In this document: positions 1 to 8,410 of the stretch, piece after piece
Numbering within the stretch: position 1 is the first letter of the stretch
Layout: the number at the start of each line of letters is the position of its first letter
NCBI RefSeq assembly: GCF_022568835.1
Contig: NZ_JAKZHV010000001.1
Location: 580,587 to 644,586 of the forward strand
DNA length: 64,000 bases
Origin: Arsenicicoccus piscis
GTDB lineage: Bacteria; Actinomycetota; Actinomycetes; Actinomycetales; Dermatophilaceae
Direction of reading: 5' to 3'
Translations under genes and position numbers: made by a program
The notes under the pieces: generated by a model
What the model saw: the letters and a program-made list of their open reading frames with translations, nothing else
The model's database searches: none
Told to the model about the DNA's origin: nothing

Positions 1-1
1 G

Positions 2-145
2 CTGCTGCTGCACTCGGGCTTCCTGCCCTCCGCAGCCCTCTACGCGGTCTACTCGGCGTTCGTGATCTACGGATTCTTCGTGTGGCTCAAGGCATCTCGG
101 ACCGAGCGGCCCACGACGGTGCCGCTCGTGGACGCCGCGCCATGA
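2..145 (+). CDS. ribM: RibM/PnuC-family riboflavin transporter, C-terminal end (partial)
   Basis: Only the last 47 codons are in the window; the frame is open from base 2 to the TGA at 143-145. The peptide has a hydrophobic segment ([17 protein letters not shown]) followed by a basic, polar tail, which is how PnuC-fold carriers end. In actinobacteria a PnuC-like carrier (RibM/PnuX) is encoded directly before ribBA and ribH and imports riboflavin; the same order is seen here, and the stop overlaps the ribBA start (ATGA). The family call rests on context plus the hydrophobic tail. Any other small membrane protein in the riboflavin operon cannot be excluded from 47 residues. Confidence 0.65.
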   Translation: MLLHSGFLPSAALYAVYSAFVIYGFFVWLKASRTERPTTVPLVDAAP

Positions 146-1383
146 CCACGCTCGCGTCGGTCGAGGCCGCGCTGGCGGCGCTGCGGGCCGGCCGGCCGGT
201 GCTGGTGCTCGACGACCTCGACCGGGAGAACGAGGGCGACGTGGTGCTCGCCGCGCAGACGCTCACGCCGCAGTGGCTGGCATGGACCATCCGGCACTCC
301 TCGGGCTACGTCTGCGCCCCGATGCCCGACGAGCTGGCCGACCGACTGGAATTGCCGCTCATGGTCTCCCGCAACGAGGACTCGCTGGGCACGGCCTACA
401 CGATCACCGTGGACGCGAGCACCGGTGTCACGACAGGGATCTCCGCGGCCGACCGGTGCCGCACCATCCAGGTGCTCGCCGACCCGGGGTCGACGCCGGC
501 GGACCTGATCCGCCCCGGGCACGTCGTGCCGCTGCGCGCTCGCCCGGGCGGGGTGCTCGAGCGGCGGGGCCACACCGAGGCAGCCGTCGACCTGGCCCGG
601 CTCGCCGGGCTGGCACCGGTCGCAGCCATCGCGGAGCTGTGCCACGACGACGGCACCATGATGCGGGCACCCGCCGTGATCGAGCTCGCCCGCGCGCACG
701 ACCTCCCGGTGCTCACGATCGCCGACCTGGTGCGCTACCGCGAGCGCCACGACCGGGTCCGCGAGGTCGCGCGGGCGAGCCTGCCCACCGCGCACTGCCG
801 GTTCACGACCGTGGGTTACCGGGACCTGCTGACCGGGGCCGAGCACCTCGCGCTGCTCAGCCCGCACGGGCTGGGGTCGAGCGCGGTCCCGCCGGTCGTG
901 CGGGTCCACTCCGAGTGCCTGACCGGCGACGCCTTCGGGTCGCTGCGCTGCGACTGCGGCCCGCAGCTGGACCTCGCCCTCGAGCGGATCGCCGCCGAGC
1001 CGGGAGCCGTCGTCTATCTGCGCGGTCACGAGGGCCGCGGGGTGGGGCTGCTCGCCAAGGTGGGCGCGTATGCGCTGCAGGACACCGGGCTCGACACCGT
1101 CGACGCGCAGACCGAGCTCGGCCTGCCCGTCGACGCGCGGGAGTACGGCGCCGCCGCCGCGGTCCTGCACGACCTCGGCGTCGAGGCCGTGCGCCTGCTG
1201 ACCAACAACCCGCACAAGGCGCGGTCGCTGGCCGACGCGGGCATCGCCGTGCCGGTCGTCGAGGGGCTGCAGGTGACCCCCAACCCGGCCAACGTCCACT
1301 ACCTGCGCACCAAGCGCGACCGGATGGGCCACGCCCTGCTGCCCGACCCGGTCGACCCCCGACCCCTCGCCCACGGAGGCTGA
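142..1383 (+). CDS. ribBA: Bifunctional 3,4-dihydroxy-2-butanone-4-phosphate synthase / GTP cyclohydrolase II
   Basis: Catalyses both entry steps of riboflavin synthesis in the cytoplasm: ribulose 5-phosphate to dihydroxybutanone phosphate (N-terminal half) and GTP ring opening (C-terminal half). Of 413 residues, the DHBP synthase part covers about 1-200 with the acidic motif [10 protein letters not shown] at 24-33, TGISAADR and [10 protein letters not shown]. The GTP cyclohydrolase II part follows, with zinc cysteines C259, C270 and C272 (RCDCG) and the GTP-binding [11 protein letters not shown] stretch. The ATG at 142 overlaps the upstream stop as ATGA; an in-frame GTG at 82 would run back into the previous gene and is not preferred. 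ribH starts 2 nt after the stop, so the genes are co-transcribed. Both active sites look intact. Confidence 0.96.
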   Translation: MTTLASVEAALAALRAGRPVLVLDDLDRENEGDVVLAAQTLTPQWLAWTIRHSSGYVCAPMPDELADRLELPLMVSRNEDSLGTAYTITVDASTGVTTGISAADRCRTIQVLADPGSTPADLIRPGHVVPLRARPGGVLERRGHTEAAVDLARLAGLAPVAAIAELCHDDGTMMRAPAVIELARAHDLPVLTIADLVRYRERHDRVREVARASLPTAHCRFTTVGYRDLLTGAEHLALLSPHGLGSSAVPPVVRVHSECLTGDAFGSLRCDCGPQLDLALERIAAEPGAVVYLRGHEGRGVGLLAKVGAYALQDTGLDTVDAQTELGLPVDAREYGAAAAVLHDLGVEAVRLLTNNPHKARSLADAGIAVPVVEGLQVTPNPANVHYLRTKRDRMGHALLPDPVDPRPLAHGG

Positions 1384-1385
1384 CC

Positions 1386-1910
1386 ATGGCCGGTTCCGGC
1401 TCCCCCGACCTCGCCGCCGCCACGCTGGCCGCAACAGCCACCGCGGACACCGCCGACCTGCGGGTCGCCGTCGTCGCCGCGTCCTGGCACCGGCAGGTGA
1501 TGGACGGCCTGATCGCGGGTGCGCAGCGGGCGCTCGCCGAGGCGGGCGTCACCCAGGTGGACCTGGTGCGGGTCCCCGGCACGGTCGAGCTGCCCGTCGT
1601 CTGCGCCGCGCTCGCGCAGCCCCAGGGCGGTGGGCCGGCGGTCGACGCGGTCGTCGCGCTCGGGGTGGTCATCCGCGGTGGCACGCCGCACTTCGACTAC
1701 GTCTGCCAGGCCGCCACCCAGGGCCTCACGGAGGTCGCCGTGCGCAGCCAGGTCCCGGTGGGTTTCGGCGTGCTGACCTGCGACGACGCCGCCCAGGCGC
1801 TGGAGCGCGCCGGCTTGGAGGGGTCTACGGAGGACAAGGGGCACGAGGCGGCGACCGCCGCGATCGCGACCGCGCTCACCCTCCGGCGCCTCCGCGCCCC
1901 CATCTCGTAG
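1386..1910 (+). CDS. ribH: 6,7-dimethyl-8-ribityllumazine synthase
   Basis: Penultimate step of riboflavin synthesis: condenses the RibA-derived pyrimidine with dihydroxybutanone phosphate; forms an icosahedral or pentameric shell in the cytoplasm. The 174-residue product has VPGTVELPV (phosphate/substrate loop), [15 protein letters not shown] with the catalytic His region, [12 protein letters not shown] and a C-terminal DKGHEAA. An N-terminal extension of about 20 Ala/Thr-rich residues precedes the fold. It starts 2 nt after ribBA and is the last gene of the operon here. Family assignment is secure. Confidence 0.96.
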   Translation: MAGSGSPDLAAATLAATATADTADLRVAVVAASWHRQVMDGLIAGAQRALAEAGVTQVDLVRVPGTVELPVVCAALAQPQGGGPAVDAVVALGVVIRGGTPHFDYVCQAATQGLTEVAVRSQVPVGFGVLTCDDAAQALERAGLEGSTEDKGHEAATAAIATALTLRRLRAPIS

Positions 1911-2264
1911 ACCACTCCCACCCGATTCGTGCACCGTGCGTCGAGCTCTGATGGACACAGCGTGAGGATCGATGTGGGATCAGTCTCTATATCGCATCCA
2001 CGGGTTGGCCCGCTGGACTTTCGTCGCGTACCGTTGATAACGAATCCGTAACCTGCATGAGATCTTCGTCGCGTGCTGCCACCGCGACGACCACGTGCAC
2101 TACGGGTACCATCTCCCGCCACGCGCGCCGTTGCGCAAGCGGCCCTTGGACTGCCTGCCTGACCGGTCGACGCCTCCCTCACCGGCGCCGACCGACCCCC
2201 GAGCACGGTGCCGAGAGATCGTGCAGGAGGTGGCCACGTCCTGCCCCCGCACCGAACGGTACTC
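1911..2264 (+). other. Intergenic leader between ribH and the first lytic transglycosylase
   Basis: No gene is supported in this stretch. It is less GC-rich around 1980-2055 and probably carries the promoter of the 2265 gene: TTGGCC (2005-2010), 18 nt, TACCGT (2029-2034). That would give a 5' leader of about 220 nt. An AGGAGG at 2225-2230 lies too far (35 nt) from the ATG at 2265 to be a normal ribosome binding site, and no in-frame ATG/GTG lies closer to it. I could not match the leader to a riboswitch class. Confidence 0.4.
2037..2052 (+). promoter_or_regulatory. Direct-repeat box (RTAAC-N6-GTAAC), possible MtrA-type site
   Basis: ATAAC (2037-2041) and GTAAC (2048-2052) are separated by six bases, just downstream of a candidate -10 (TACCGT, 2029-2034). 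OmpR-class regulators of actinobacteria (MtrA, also GlnR and PhoP) bind direct repeats of this general form, and MtrA is reported to control wall hydrolase and rpf genes. A lytic transglycosylase follows. The assignment is inference from a ten-base pattern. Confidence 0.3.
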
Positions 2265-3443
2265 ATGCGCCTCCCTGCCTTTTCGTCCGCGTCCACGCCT
2301 GCCCGCAAGCCGGCCTCGACCCGTGCCCGGCACCGCCGCACCACCGCCCCCTACGCCGTCACCCTCGGCCTCGTCGGCGTGGCCGCCGTCGCGGCCATCG
2401 CCAACCCGGCCGTCGGCGCGCTGAGCTCGGCCGCCGCCGAGGGCAGCAGCCCCACCACCACCCGGGGCACGTCCATCGCCACCTCCGAGGCGCTGCTCGA
2501 GCGGGCCACGACGACCGGCACCTCCCGCTCCTCCGCCCGGGCCGGCGCGATCACCGTGGCCGCCGCCTCGCCGTTCGCCGCGAGCGGGCTCACGGCCATC
2601 AACGTCGACCAGGGGACCGCCGTCCCGGCGGCACTGCTCACCGTCACCGCCAACGACTCGGCTGCGACCAAGGCGGCTCGGGCCGGCCTGGCCGCAGCCG
2701 TCACGGGCTACGACCAGACCCGCGCGGCCTACCTCGCCGCCCGCGGCGTCGAGGCCCAGCGCCAGCAGGACGTCAGGCGCCAGCTCGCCACCGGGCAGAC
2801 CACGGGCGCGACGCCCACGCTCGCCAGCAACCAGCTCGCGGCCGCTCGCGAGCGCACGGTGGAGGCCGCCACGGCGCACCGCGCCGCGATCTACGCGGTC
2901 AACAACGCCAAGCAGACCATCGCCCCGCTCGTGGCGAGGGACACCGCCGCCGCAGCCGTCCGCGCGCAGGCGGCTCGGGCCCAGGCGCTCAAGGACGGGA
3001 GCCTGATCGCGCTGCCCGGCGGCCGCACGGCGCCGTCCATCGCCCCGGGCACGCCCGTGCCCGGTGGGCGCGGTTATGTCGTGATCCCCGAGGTGAGCCG
3101 GTGGATCGGCCAGGCGCTCACCACGCTCTACCAGAACGGCTACCCGGTGCAGCCGGGCGACGCCGCGAACCTCGCGATCATCATCTTCAACGAGTCGGGC
3201 GGTGACCCGACCGTGCAGAACAACTACGACAGCAACGCCGCGAAGGGCATCCCGTCGTTCGGTCTGATGCAGACCATCGGCCCGACCTTCGACGCGTTCG
3301 CCCTCCCCGGCGCCAAGGACCGGAGCAACCCCGTGCACCAGATCATGGCCGGTGCCCGCTACGGCGTGCAGACCTACGGCTCGCTCGCCAAGGTGCCCGG
3401 CGTGGCCAGCGCCAACTCCGGCGGCGGCTACCTGCCCTACTGA
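2265..3443 (+). CDS. Secreted lytic transglycosylase-like wall hydrolase (copy A)
   Basis: Predicted to be exported and to cleave peptidoglycan glycan strands. The 392 residues begin with a basic, Ala/Ser-rich stretch and a hydrophobic segment (about residues 28-50, VTLGLVGVAAVAAIANPAVG) acting as signal or anchor. A helical Ala/Arg/Gln-rich region (about 130-260) resembles a coiled spacer. The C-terminal 130 residues are an SLT/lysozyme-like fold: IIIFNESGG with catalytic Glu310, GIPSFGLMQTIGPTF, AGARYG and a terminal GGYLPY. The ATG at 2265 is preferred because the signal segment follows directly; its ribosome binding site is poor. The next gene encodes a paralogue with the same domain order. 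Precise bond specificity is not known. Confidence 0.82.
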   Translation: MRLPAFSSASTPARKPASTRARHRRTTAPYAVTLGLVGVAAVAAIANPAVGALSSAAAEGSSPTTTRGTSIATSEALLERATTTGTSRSSARAGAITVAAASPFAASGLTAINVDQGTAVPAALLTVTANDSAATKAARAGLAAAVTGYDQTRAAYLAARGVEAQRQQDVRRQLATGQTTGATPTLASNQLAAARERTVEAATAHRAAIYAVNNAKQTIAPLVARDTAAAAVRAQAARAQALKDGSLIALPGGRTAPSIAPGTPVPGGRGYVVIPEVSRWIGQALTTLYQNGYPVQPGDAANLAIIIFNESGGDPTVQNNYDSNAAKGIPSFGLMQTIGPTFDAFALPGAKDRSNPVHQIMAGARYGVQTYGSLAKVPGVASANSGGGYLPY

Positions 3444-3564
3444 GACCCTGCTGATCCGGCTCGAGCCGGCGCACCGGCCCGCCGTCGGCGATACGGTAGA
3501 CCTGCCGGTCGGCCACGAGGCCCCGGTGCGGCAGGGTGGGGCCGGCAGCAGGACGGGGGCGGAC

Positions 3565-4914
3565 ATGGCGGGGCACGGCACGGCACTCGCGCTGAGCGTT
3601 GCCGTCGCCCTCGCCGGCCTGGGTCCCTGGACCGCCGACCCGCCGCCGGCACCAGCGCAGACGCCGGCCCAGTCATCACCCCAGACACCGGTTCAGACGC
3701 CCGCACAGACGCCCGCCCCGACCGGCACCAGCCACGGCGAGCCGGCGGCACCAACCGGATCAGGCCCCGGCCCGACGCCTTCCCCGACTCCCGCCCCGAG
3801 CGACCCGCTGAACCCGGGCGGCGTCACGGGGACGGGCAGCCAGGTGGCCAGCGGGTCGCTGCCCACCACGAACCCTGACCTGGTGCCGACCTTCGAGCCC
3901 TCGCTGCTCGTCATCACCGACGCCGACAGCGCCCCGACGATGATCGTGCGGTCCCGGCTGCGCACGGCGGAGGCGGCCTTCGAACGCAGCCGCACGGGCT
4001 ACCTCACGGCGAAGGCGCGCGCCGCGCGCACCGAGGGGGCGCTGCGCGCGGCGCAGGACCGGGTCGCCAGCCTCCCGCAGCAGGCCCTTGACGCGGTGCA
4101 GCAGACCGGCTCGGACCCGAAGCGACGAGAGGCCTGGACCAAGCAGGTGTCCGAGGTCGGCGTGCTCGGTGCGCTCGCGGGCGCGCTCGACGACGCGATC
4201 GACGCCCCGCTCGCCGCCGACAGCGCTCTCACTGCCCACCAGGGTGCCGCCACCGCACTGGCCGCGGCGGCGCGCATGCACGGTGGCAACGTGCTGGCCC
4301 TGCAGAAGGCGATCACCACGGTGCGCGCCTCGATGACCTACGACCGGGACGTCTCCGCCGCCCTCGCCGCGTGGCGGGCCCGCCAGCAGCTCGACGAGCA
4401 GCGGCTGCTGAGTGCCGTGGCCTCGGCGCGCGCCACCTCCCAGCTGGCGCTCGCCGCCGAGCTGGAGTCGGGCCTGCGGGTGGCCACCTCCGACGGGCAG
4501 GTCGTGACCTCGATCAAGCCGGGCACGACGCTGCCGGGCACCGGGCGGCCGGTCTCCAAGGAGGTCAGCACCTGGATCGCGGAGGCGCTCGCGGTCCTCT
4601 ACAAGACCGGTTTCCCGCGCGGGAGCGACGACGCCCTGCACCTGGCGATCATCATCGATCACGAGTCGGCGGGCCGGCCGACGGCCATCAACCTCACCGA
4701 CAGCAACGCGCTCAAGGGGGATCCGTCGTTCGGGCTGATGCAGACCATCGGGGCGACCTTCAGGGCGTGGGCGCTCCCGGGCTACCAGCTCAAGGGTGAC
4801 CCGGTCGCGCAGATCATCGCCGGCGCCCGCTACGGCGTGAACCGCTACGGCTCGCTCGCGCAGATCCCGGGCGTCGCGGCCGTGCTCGCGGGCCAGCCCT
4901 ACCGGCCGTACTGA
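3565..4914 (+). CDS. Secreted lytic transglycosylase-like wall hydrolase (copy B)
   Basis: Paralogue of the preceding gene with the same C-terminal SLT-like domain: IIIDHESAG with catalytic Glu367, GDPSFGLMQTIGATF, AGARYGVNRYG and the ending QPYRPY. The 449-residue protein starts with a short signal peptide (ATG 3565, preceded by GGACGGGGGCGG). A Pro/Thr/Gln linker of about 70 residues, with repeated PAQTP-type units, probably spans the wall. A long Ala/Arg-rich helical stretch precedes the catalytic domain. A -10-like TACGGT lies at 3492-3497. The frame is open further upstream into the previous gene, but that part has no signal-like sequence. A local gene duplication is the simplest explanation for the pair. 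Confidence 0.82.
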   Translation: MAGHGTALALSVAVALAGLGPWTADPPPAPAQTPAQSSPQTPVQTPAQTPAPTGTSHGEPAAPTGSGPGPTPSPTPAPSDPLNPGGVTGTGSQVASGSLPTTNPDLVPTFEPSLLVITDADSAPTMIVRSRLRTAEAAFERSRTGYLTAKARAARTEGALRAAQDRVASLPQQALDAVQQTGSDPKRREAWTKQVSEVGVLGALAGALDDAIDAPLAADSALTAHQGAATALAAAARMHGGNVLALQKAITTVRASMTYDRDVSAALAAWRARQQLDEQRLLSAVASARATSQLALAAELESGLRVATSDGQVVTSIKPGTTLPGTGRPVSKEVSTWIAEALAVLYKTGFPRGSDDALHLAIIIDHESAGRPTAINLTDSNALKGDPSFGLMQTIGATFRAWALPGYQLKGDPVAQIIAGARYGVNRYGSLAQIPGVAAVLAGQPYRPY

Positions 4915-4953
4915 TCGTGGGAGGCGTCCAGGCGCGACGGCTACGGTAGCCCC

Positions 4954-5349
4954 ATGCTCGTGCCTGTGCTGCTCGTCCTCGGTGTCCTGCTGCTCGGCCT
5001 GGGCGCCTGGTGCTGGACCGGACCGGAGCTCGCCCACGGGCGCTCCACCTGGGACGACCGCGAGCGGGTGCTGCTGCTGGCCACCCCGCTGATCGGCCTG
5101 GGGCTGGTGCTCACCGCGGTGGTGCTGGCCGTGCCGCTGCTGCACCACGGCTGGTGGTCGACGGTGGCGCTGATGGTCCTCGGGCTGGTCGCCGTCGCCG
5201 TGCTGGTCGCGACCCTGGCTCCGCTGTCGCCGGCCTGGCTGCCGCGCCGGCTGTGCGAGCGCCATGACGACGATCGCGCGTACGTCTCGGCCACCCGGCG
5301 GCCCAAGCCCGCCAAGCGGCCGGGGCGAGGTCCGTTCGAGCTGCCCTGA
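4954..5349 (+). CDS. Small membrane protein of unknown function
   Basis: Not recognised. The 131 residues contain three hydrophobic segments (about 2-20, 37-60 and 66-88) and a basic C-terminal tail (RRPKPAKRPGRG). TACGGT (4942-4947) ends exactly six bases before the ATG at 4954, so the transcript is probably leaderless; no Shine-Dalgarno is present. It stands alone between the lytic transglycosylases and the polysaccharide cassette. Confidence 0.7.
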   Translation: MLVPVLLVLGVLLLGLGAWCWTGPELAHGRSTWDDRERVLLLATPLIGLGLVLTAVVLAVPLLHHGWWSTVALMVLGLVAVAVLVATLAPLSPAWLPRRLCERHDDDRAYVSATRRPKPAKRPGRGPFELP

Positions 5350-5648
5350 CAACACTGCGTGACGGGGCCTGAACAATGCGTCCAACAAAAGCGCGGTCCA
5401 GACCCCAGCAAATCGGACGTACAATGCTCATATCACCCAGTGCATAACGCTGTGTATGTGACTCGGTGCGACGCGTCATAGTCCGTTGTGAACGGTTGAA
5501 CCATCCATCAAGTCGACCGTCCGTGCTCTCCCCGCTCCCTACTTTGTTGGTGGAGGGGATGCCCACCAAGAATTCGGATCAGGGATTCGGTGGGCTTCAA
5601 GAAAGCATTCTCAATCCCGAGAGTGCTCGTCCTGGGGAGAGACCAACA
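5350..5648 (+). promoter_or_regulatory. Promoter and long leader of the polysaccharide cassette
   Basis: About 300 bases, noticeably less GC-rich than the surroundings. A good -10 (TACAAT, 5420-5425) would give a leader of about 215 nt. The leader contains an inverted repeat GCCCACC (5561-5567) / GGTGGGC (5589-5595), and ends with GGGGAGAG at 5634-5641, a proper ribosome binding site for the ATG at 5649. The length and structure suggest post-transcriptional control, but I could not match a cyclic-di-GMP or other riboswitch consensus. Confidence 0.4.
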
Positions 5649-6824
5649 ATGAGCATCGACGAAGTGACCAGCGCGGCCGCACCGGCCGTCGGGACGGCGC
5701 CACTCGGCCGCGTCCACGTCCTGGTCCCGGCGCACAACGAAGAGGCGGGCATCGAAGCCACCCTCGCCGCCCTGCGCGCCCAGACCTACCAGCCGGCGAC
5801 GGTCACGGTGATCGCCGACAACTGCACCGACCGCACCGTCGAGCTCGCTCGCGCCGCCGGCGTCAGCGTGGTCGAGACGGTCGACAACGTCCACAAGAAG
5901 GCCGGCGCCCTCAACCAGGTGCTGCACGAGCTGCTCGACACGCTCGGCGACGACGACCTGGTTTTCGTCCAGGACGCCGACTCGGCACTGGACAACGCGT
6001 TCCTCGAGAACGCCGCTCGCTATCTCACGGCCTTCCCGCAGCTCGGCGCGGTCGGTGGCACGTTCCGTGCCCAGCCCGCCGTCCAGCGTGAGGGTTCACC
6101 CGACGAAGGTGCCGGCGCTCACCTCGCCCGCTCGACCTGGAACGCGAATTCCCTTCTGCTGCAACACCTCCAGGACAGCGAGTACGCCCGCTACGCCCGA
6201 GACGTCCGCCGCCTCGACGGCAAGTGCCTGGTCGTGACCGGCACCGCCGCGATGTTCCGGGCGCGCATGCTCCAGGACCTGTCGCGAGCCCGGCTCGACG
6301 GCCGGCTCCCCGAGGGCGACGGGCGTGGAGGGATCTACGACCCGCGGGTGCTGACCGAGGACAACGAGCTGTCCTTCGCGATCATGCACCTCGGTTACGA
6401 GCTGCTCGCTCCACCCAGCTGCACCCTCACCACCGAGGCGATGCCGACCTGGCGCGAGCTGTGGAACCAGCGACTTCGCTGGAAGCGAGGTGCGGTCGAG
6501 AACTGCGTGCAGTACGGCCTCACCAAGATCACGGCGGCCTACTGGGGCCGTCAGCTGCTCACGATGCTCGGTGTCGTCATCACGGTGCTCTACCTGAGCG
6601 ACCGGACGCTGACCATCGCCCTCGGCGCGTTCCACGTCCAGTGGCTGTGGATGGGGATCACCCTCATCTTCATGCTGGAGCGGTTCATCACCGTTCGCGA
6701 CAAGGGGCTTCGCCATCAGCTCGCCGCCTTCACGATGTACGAGCTGCCCTTCGACCTGTATCTGCAGGCAACCCACGCCAAGGCATACGCCGACGCACTG
6801 ATCCGCACCGAAAGGAAATGGTGA
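5649..6824 (+). CDS. Processive family 2 glycosyltransferase (polysaccharide synthase)
   Basis: Predicted inner-membrane enzyme polymerising a beta-linked polysaccharide from nucleotide sugars. The GT-A fold covers about residues 20-290: VLVPAHNEEAGI, DNCTDRT, the metal-binding QDADS (D109, D111), GTFRAQ, TGTAAMFR, the acid/base EDNELS and QRLRW (274-278), the processive-synthase signature. Two or three membrane spans follow (about 296-345). This arrangement matches PgaC/cellulose-synthase-like enzymes but is short, 391 residues. The ATG at 5649 has a good ribosome binding site; earlier in-frame codons give unconserved-looking sequence. A 62-codon membrane peptide follows after 7 nt, then a GH26-like hydrolase, so this looks like an exopolysaccharide locus. 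The polymer cannot be named from sequence. Confidence 0.88.
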   Translation: MSIDEVTSAAAPAVGTAPLGRVHVLVPAHNEEAGIEATLAALRAQTYQPATVTVIADNCTDRTVELARAAGVSVVETVDNVHKKAGALNQVLHELLDTLGDDDLVFVQDADSALDNAFLENAARYLTAFPQLGAVGGTFRAQPAVQREGSPDEGAGAHLARSTWNANSLLLQHLQDSEYARYARDVRRLDGKCLVVTGTAAMFRARMLQDLSRARLDGRLPEGDGRGGIYDPRVLTEDNELSFAIMHLGYELLAPPSCTLTTEAMPTWRELWNQRLRWKRGAVENCVQYGLTKITAAYWGRQLLTMLGVVITVLYLSDRTLTIALGAFHVQWLWMGITLIFMLERFITVRDKGLRHQLAAFTMYELPFDLYLQATHAKAYADALIRTERKW

Positions 6825-6831
6825 CCACGCC

Positions 6832-7020
6832 ATGTACAACAACCCTGCTCCCGTCTTCGCTGCCGGAACCGCCGGAGGTCTGACCTACGCCGGCTTCGAC
6901 AACCTCTACTACGCCATGGGCACGTTCGCTCTCATCGCCGCCTTCTCGGCCGTGAAGCGCGTCGCCCCGGTGTTCCGGAACAAGGCCGCTCGCGAGCGCG
7001 CCGAGATGCTGTCCCTCTGA
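6832..7020 (+). CDS. Small membrane peptide of the polysaccharide cassette
   Basis: 62 residues: a short Ala/Gly-rich N-terminus with GGLTYAGF, one hydrophobic span (about 24-43), then a basic tail with Arg and Lys. The layout resembles a sorting signal (motif, membrane span, positive tail) standing alone, but there is no true LPxTG. It starts 7 nt after the synthase stop, with AAAGGAAA a little upstream, and the operon ends at the hairpin 7042-7081. It may be an accessory subunit of the synthase, in the way small membrane proteins accompany other synthases; this is inference from position and shape. Confidence 0.7.
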   Translation: MYNNPAPVFAAGTAGGLTYAGFDNLYYAMGTFALIAAFSAVKRVAPVFRNKAARERAEMLSL

Positions 7021-7041
7021 TCCAGGGCTCAGCGTCACACC

Positions 7042-7081
7042 GAGCCGTCGGTCCCTCCCTCCTCCCCGGGACCGACGGCTC
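7042..7081 (+). terminator. Strong hairpin terminator after the synthase operon
   Basis: Perfect 14-bp stem, GAGCCGTCGGTCCC (7042-7055) with its complement at 7068-7081, and a 12-nt pyrimidine-rich loop. The following bases (ACTTCTTTGCC) give only a weak T tract. It separates the synthase/small-peptide pair from the hydrolase gene, which therefore probably has its own promoter. Confidence 0.8.
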
Positions 7082-7144
7082 ACTTCTTTGCCTCCACTTT
7101 CCTCATCCATGCACGGACGGTGATCGCTATGTCACTCTTAGTAC

Positions 7145-8233
7145 ATGTCAGGTCACTCACCGTCACCTTTCCTGTCGCGCCGCACCCTGCTCCAGGGGCT
7201 CGGGGCGTCGCTGGCCACGGGCGCGATGGGAGGGTCATTCATGACTGACGCCAGCGCTGCCGCCGCTCCTGCCGCTGCTCCCGGTGCTGCGGGTGCCGCG
7301 GGTGCTCCCGGTGCTGTGGCCGGCACGCCCATCCACTACGGGTCGTGGACCCAGGGCATGGATGCCAAGCCCGCGCTGCTCACCGAGACCGGCCGCACGA
7401 TCGGTCGGCCGATGTCGATCGCCAGCATCTTCCGCGGCAAGGGCGACACCTGGCCCTACCCCGGCGACGTGCAGCTGGGCTCGGGGCGCATCCTGCTCGT
7501 CTCCTGGTCGCTCGAGGACTGGGGCGGCTACGCCTGGTGGGCCGCCGGACACGGCGACGCCATCCTCAAGGAACAGGCCACCCGGCTGAAGGCCTACCGC
7601 GGCACCGTGGCGCTGCGCCCCTGGGCCGAGATGAACGGCGACTGGGCCGCCCACCAGCCGCTCCCGGCCGGCGGCCAGCAGAAGGCCCGCGGCGGCACGC
7701 CCGCGCAGTTCAACGCCGCCTGGCGCCGGGTCGTCACCCTCTTCCGCCAGCAGGGCGTCACCAATGTCCGGTGGGTCTTCAACCCCACCACCGACACCTA
7801 CGCCGGCACCACCGACATCCGCTCGATCTGGCCCGGCGCGGGCTACGTCGACGTGCTCGGCCTCGACGGCTACAACTGGGGCGACGGCGCGGGGCTGCGC
7901 TGGCGGTCGTTCACCGACATCTACACCGAGCAGTACCGCCGCCTGGTCGCCCTGAAACCCGGTGCGCCCGTGTGGATCTGCGAGATCTCGTCCGCCGACC
8001 CGACCAGCCGCGGCGCCGGCCCCGCCGTCTCGGCCCCGGCCGGCCAGTCCAAGGCCCGCTGGTGGCTCGACATGCACGCCGCCCTGCGCACCGGCTTCCC
8101 CGCCGTGCAGGCCGTCGTCCTCTTCGACGCCAACAAGGAGCGCAACTGGCTGGTCCGTAGCTCCCCCGCCGCCGCCACCGGCCTCGCCCAGGCCCTCCGC
8201 ACCCCCGTCACCCGCCCGAGTCTGGCGCTGTAG
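7145..8233 (+). CDS. Tat-exported GH26-like glycoside hydrolase
   Basis: Predicted extracellular endo-glycanase. The 362 residues start with a twin-arginine signal (LSRRTLLQGLG, then a hydrophobic Ala/Gly run). The mature part is a TIM-barrel-type sequence with RPWAEMNGDW, where Glu162 is the acid/base, and VWICEISSAD, where Glu280 would be the nucleophile, as in family GH26 beta-mannanases and related lichenases. Its place next to a GT2 synthase suggests that it trims or releases the polymer made there, as hydrolases do in cellulose and PNAG loci. No clear ribosome binding site precedes the ATG at 7145. The exact substrate is unknown. Confidence 0.82.
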   Translation: MSGHSPSPFLSRRTLLQGLGASLATGAMGGSFMTDASAAAAPAAAPGAAGAAGAPGAVAGTPIHYGSWTQGMDAKPALLTETGRTIGRPMSIASIFRGKGDTWPYPGDVQLGSGRILLVSWSLEDWGGYAWWAAGHGDAILKEQATRLKAYRGTVALRPWAEMNGDWAAHQPLPAGGQQKARGGTPAQFNAAWRRVVTLFRQQGVTNVRWVFNPTTDTYAGTTDIRSIWPGAGYVDVLGLDGYNWGDGAGLRWRSFTDIYTEQYRRLVALKPGAPVWICEISSADPTSRGAGPAVSAPAGQSKARWWLDMHAALRTGFPAVQAVVLFDANKERNWLVRSSPAAATGLAQALRTPVTRPSLAL

Positions 8234-8324
8234 CTCCCTCCGTCGCACCACCACGCTCGGCTCTCGCGGCCCGAGGGGCGAGGCCCGGGTAGCGCAGACC
8301 CGAGGCGGCACACCCGTGCCGTTC

Positions 8325-8383
8325 GGACTGATTCATGGCCCAAACCAGGCGATTTGCACGTTCTACACGGCGTGAATCACTCC
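8325..8383 (+). repeat. Imperfect long inverted repeat, possible terminator
   Basis: The arms GGACTGATTCATGGCC (8325-8340) and GGCGTGAATCACTCC (8369-8383) pair over about 14 of 16 positions around a 28-nt loop. It lies 90 bases after the hydrolase gene and may end its transcript or that of the convergent CGNR gene. There is no T tract. Confidence 0.5.
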
Positions 8384-8410
8384 GAAGCGCACGCGCACCG
8401 GCCCGAGCGA

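Noticed and set aside
1990..2264. ydaO riboswitch before the first lytic transglycosylase
   Set aside because: The gene type is a common target, but no GGAGGAACC or GGGUUAAUC-like core is present.
67..3581. Very long open frames opposite and across the riboflavin and transglycosylase genes
   Set aside because: They are the usual shadow frames of GC-rich coding sequence: Arg/Gly/Pro-rich, no motifs, and they overlap well-supported genes.
5350..5648. GEMM-type c-di-GMP riboswitch before the polysaccharide synthase
   Set aside because: No conserved GEMM core words are visible; only one 7-bp inverted repeat and a -10 box.
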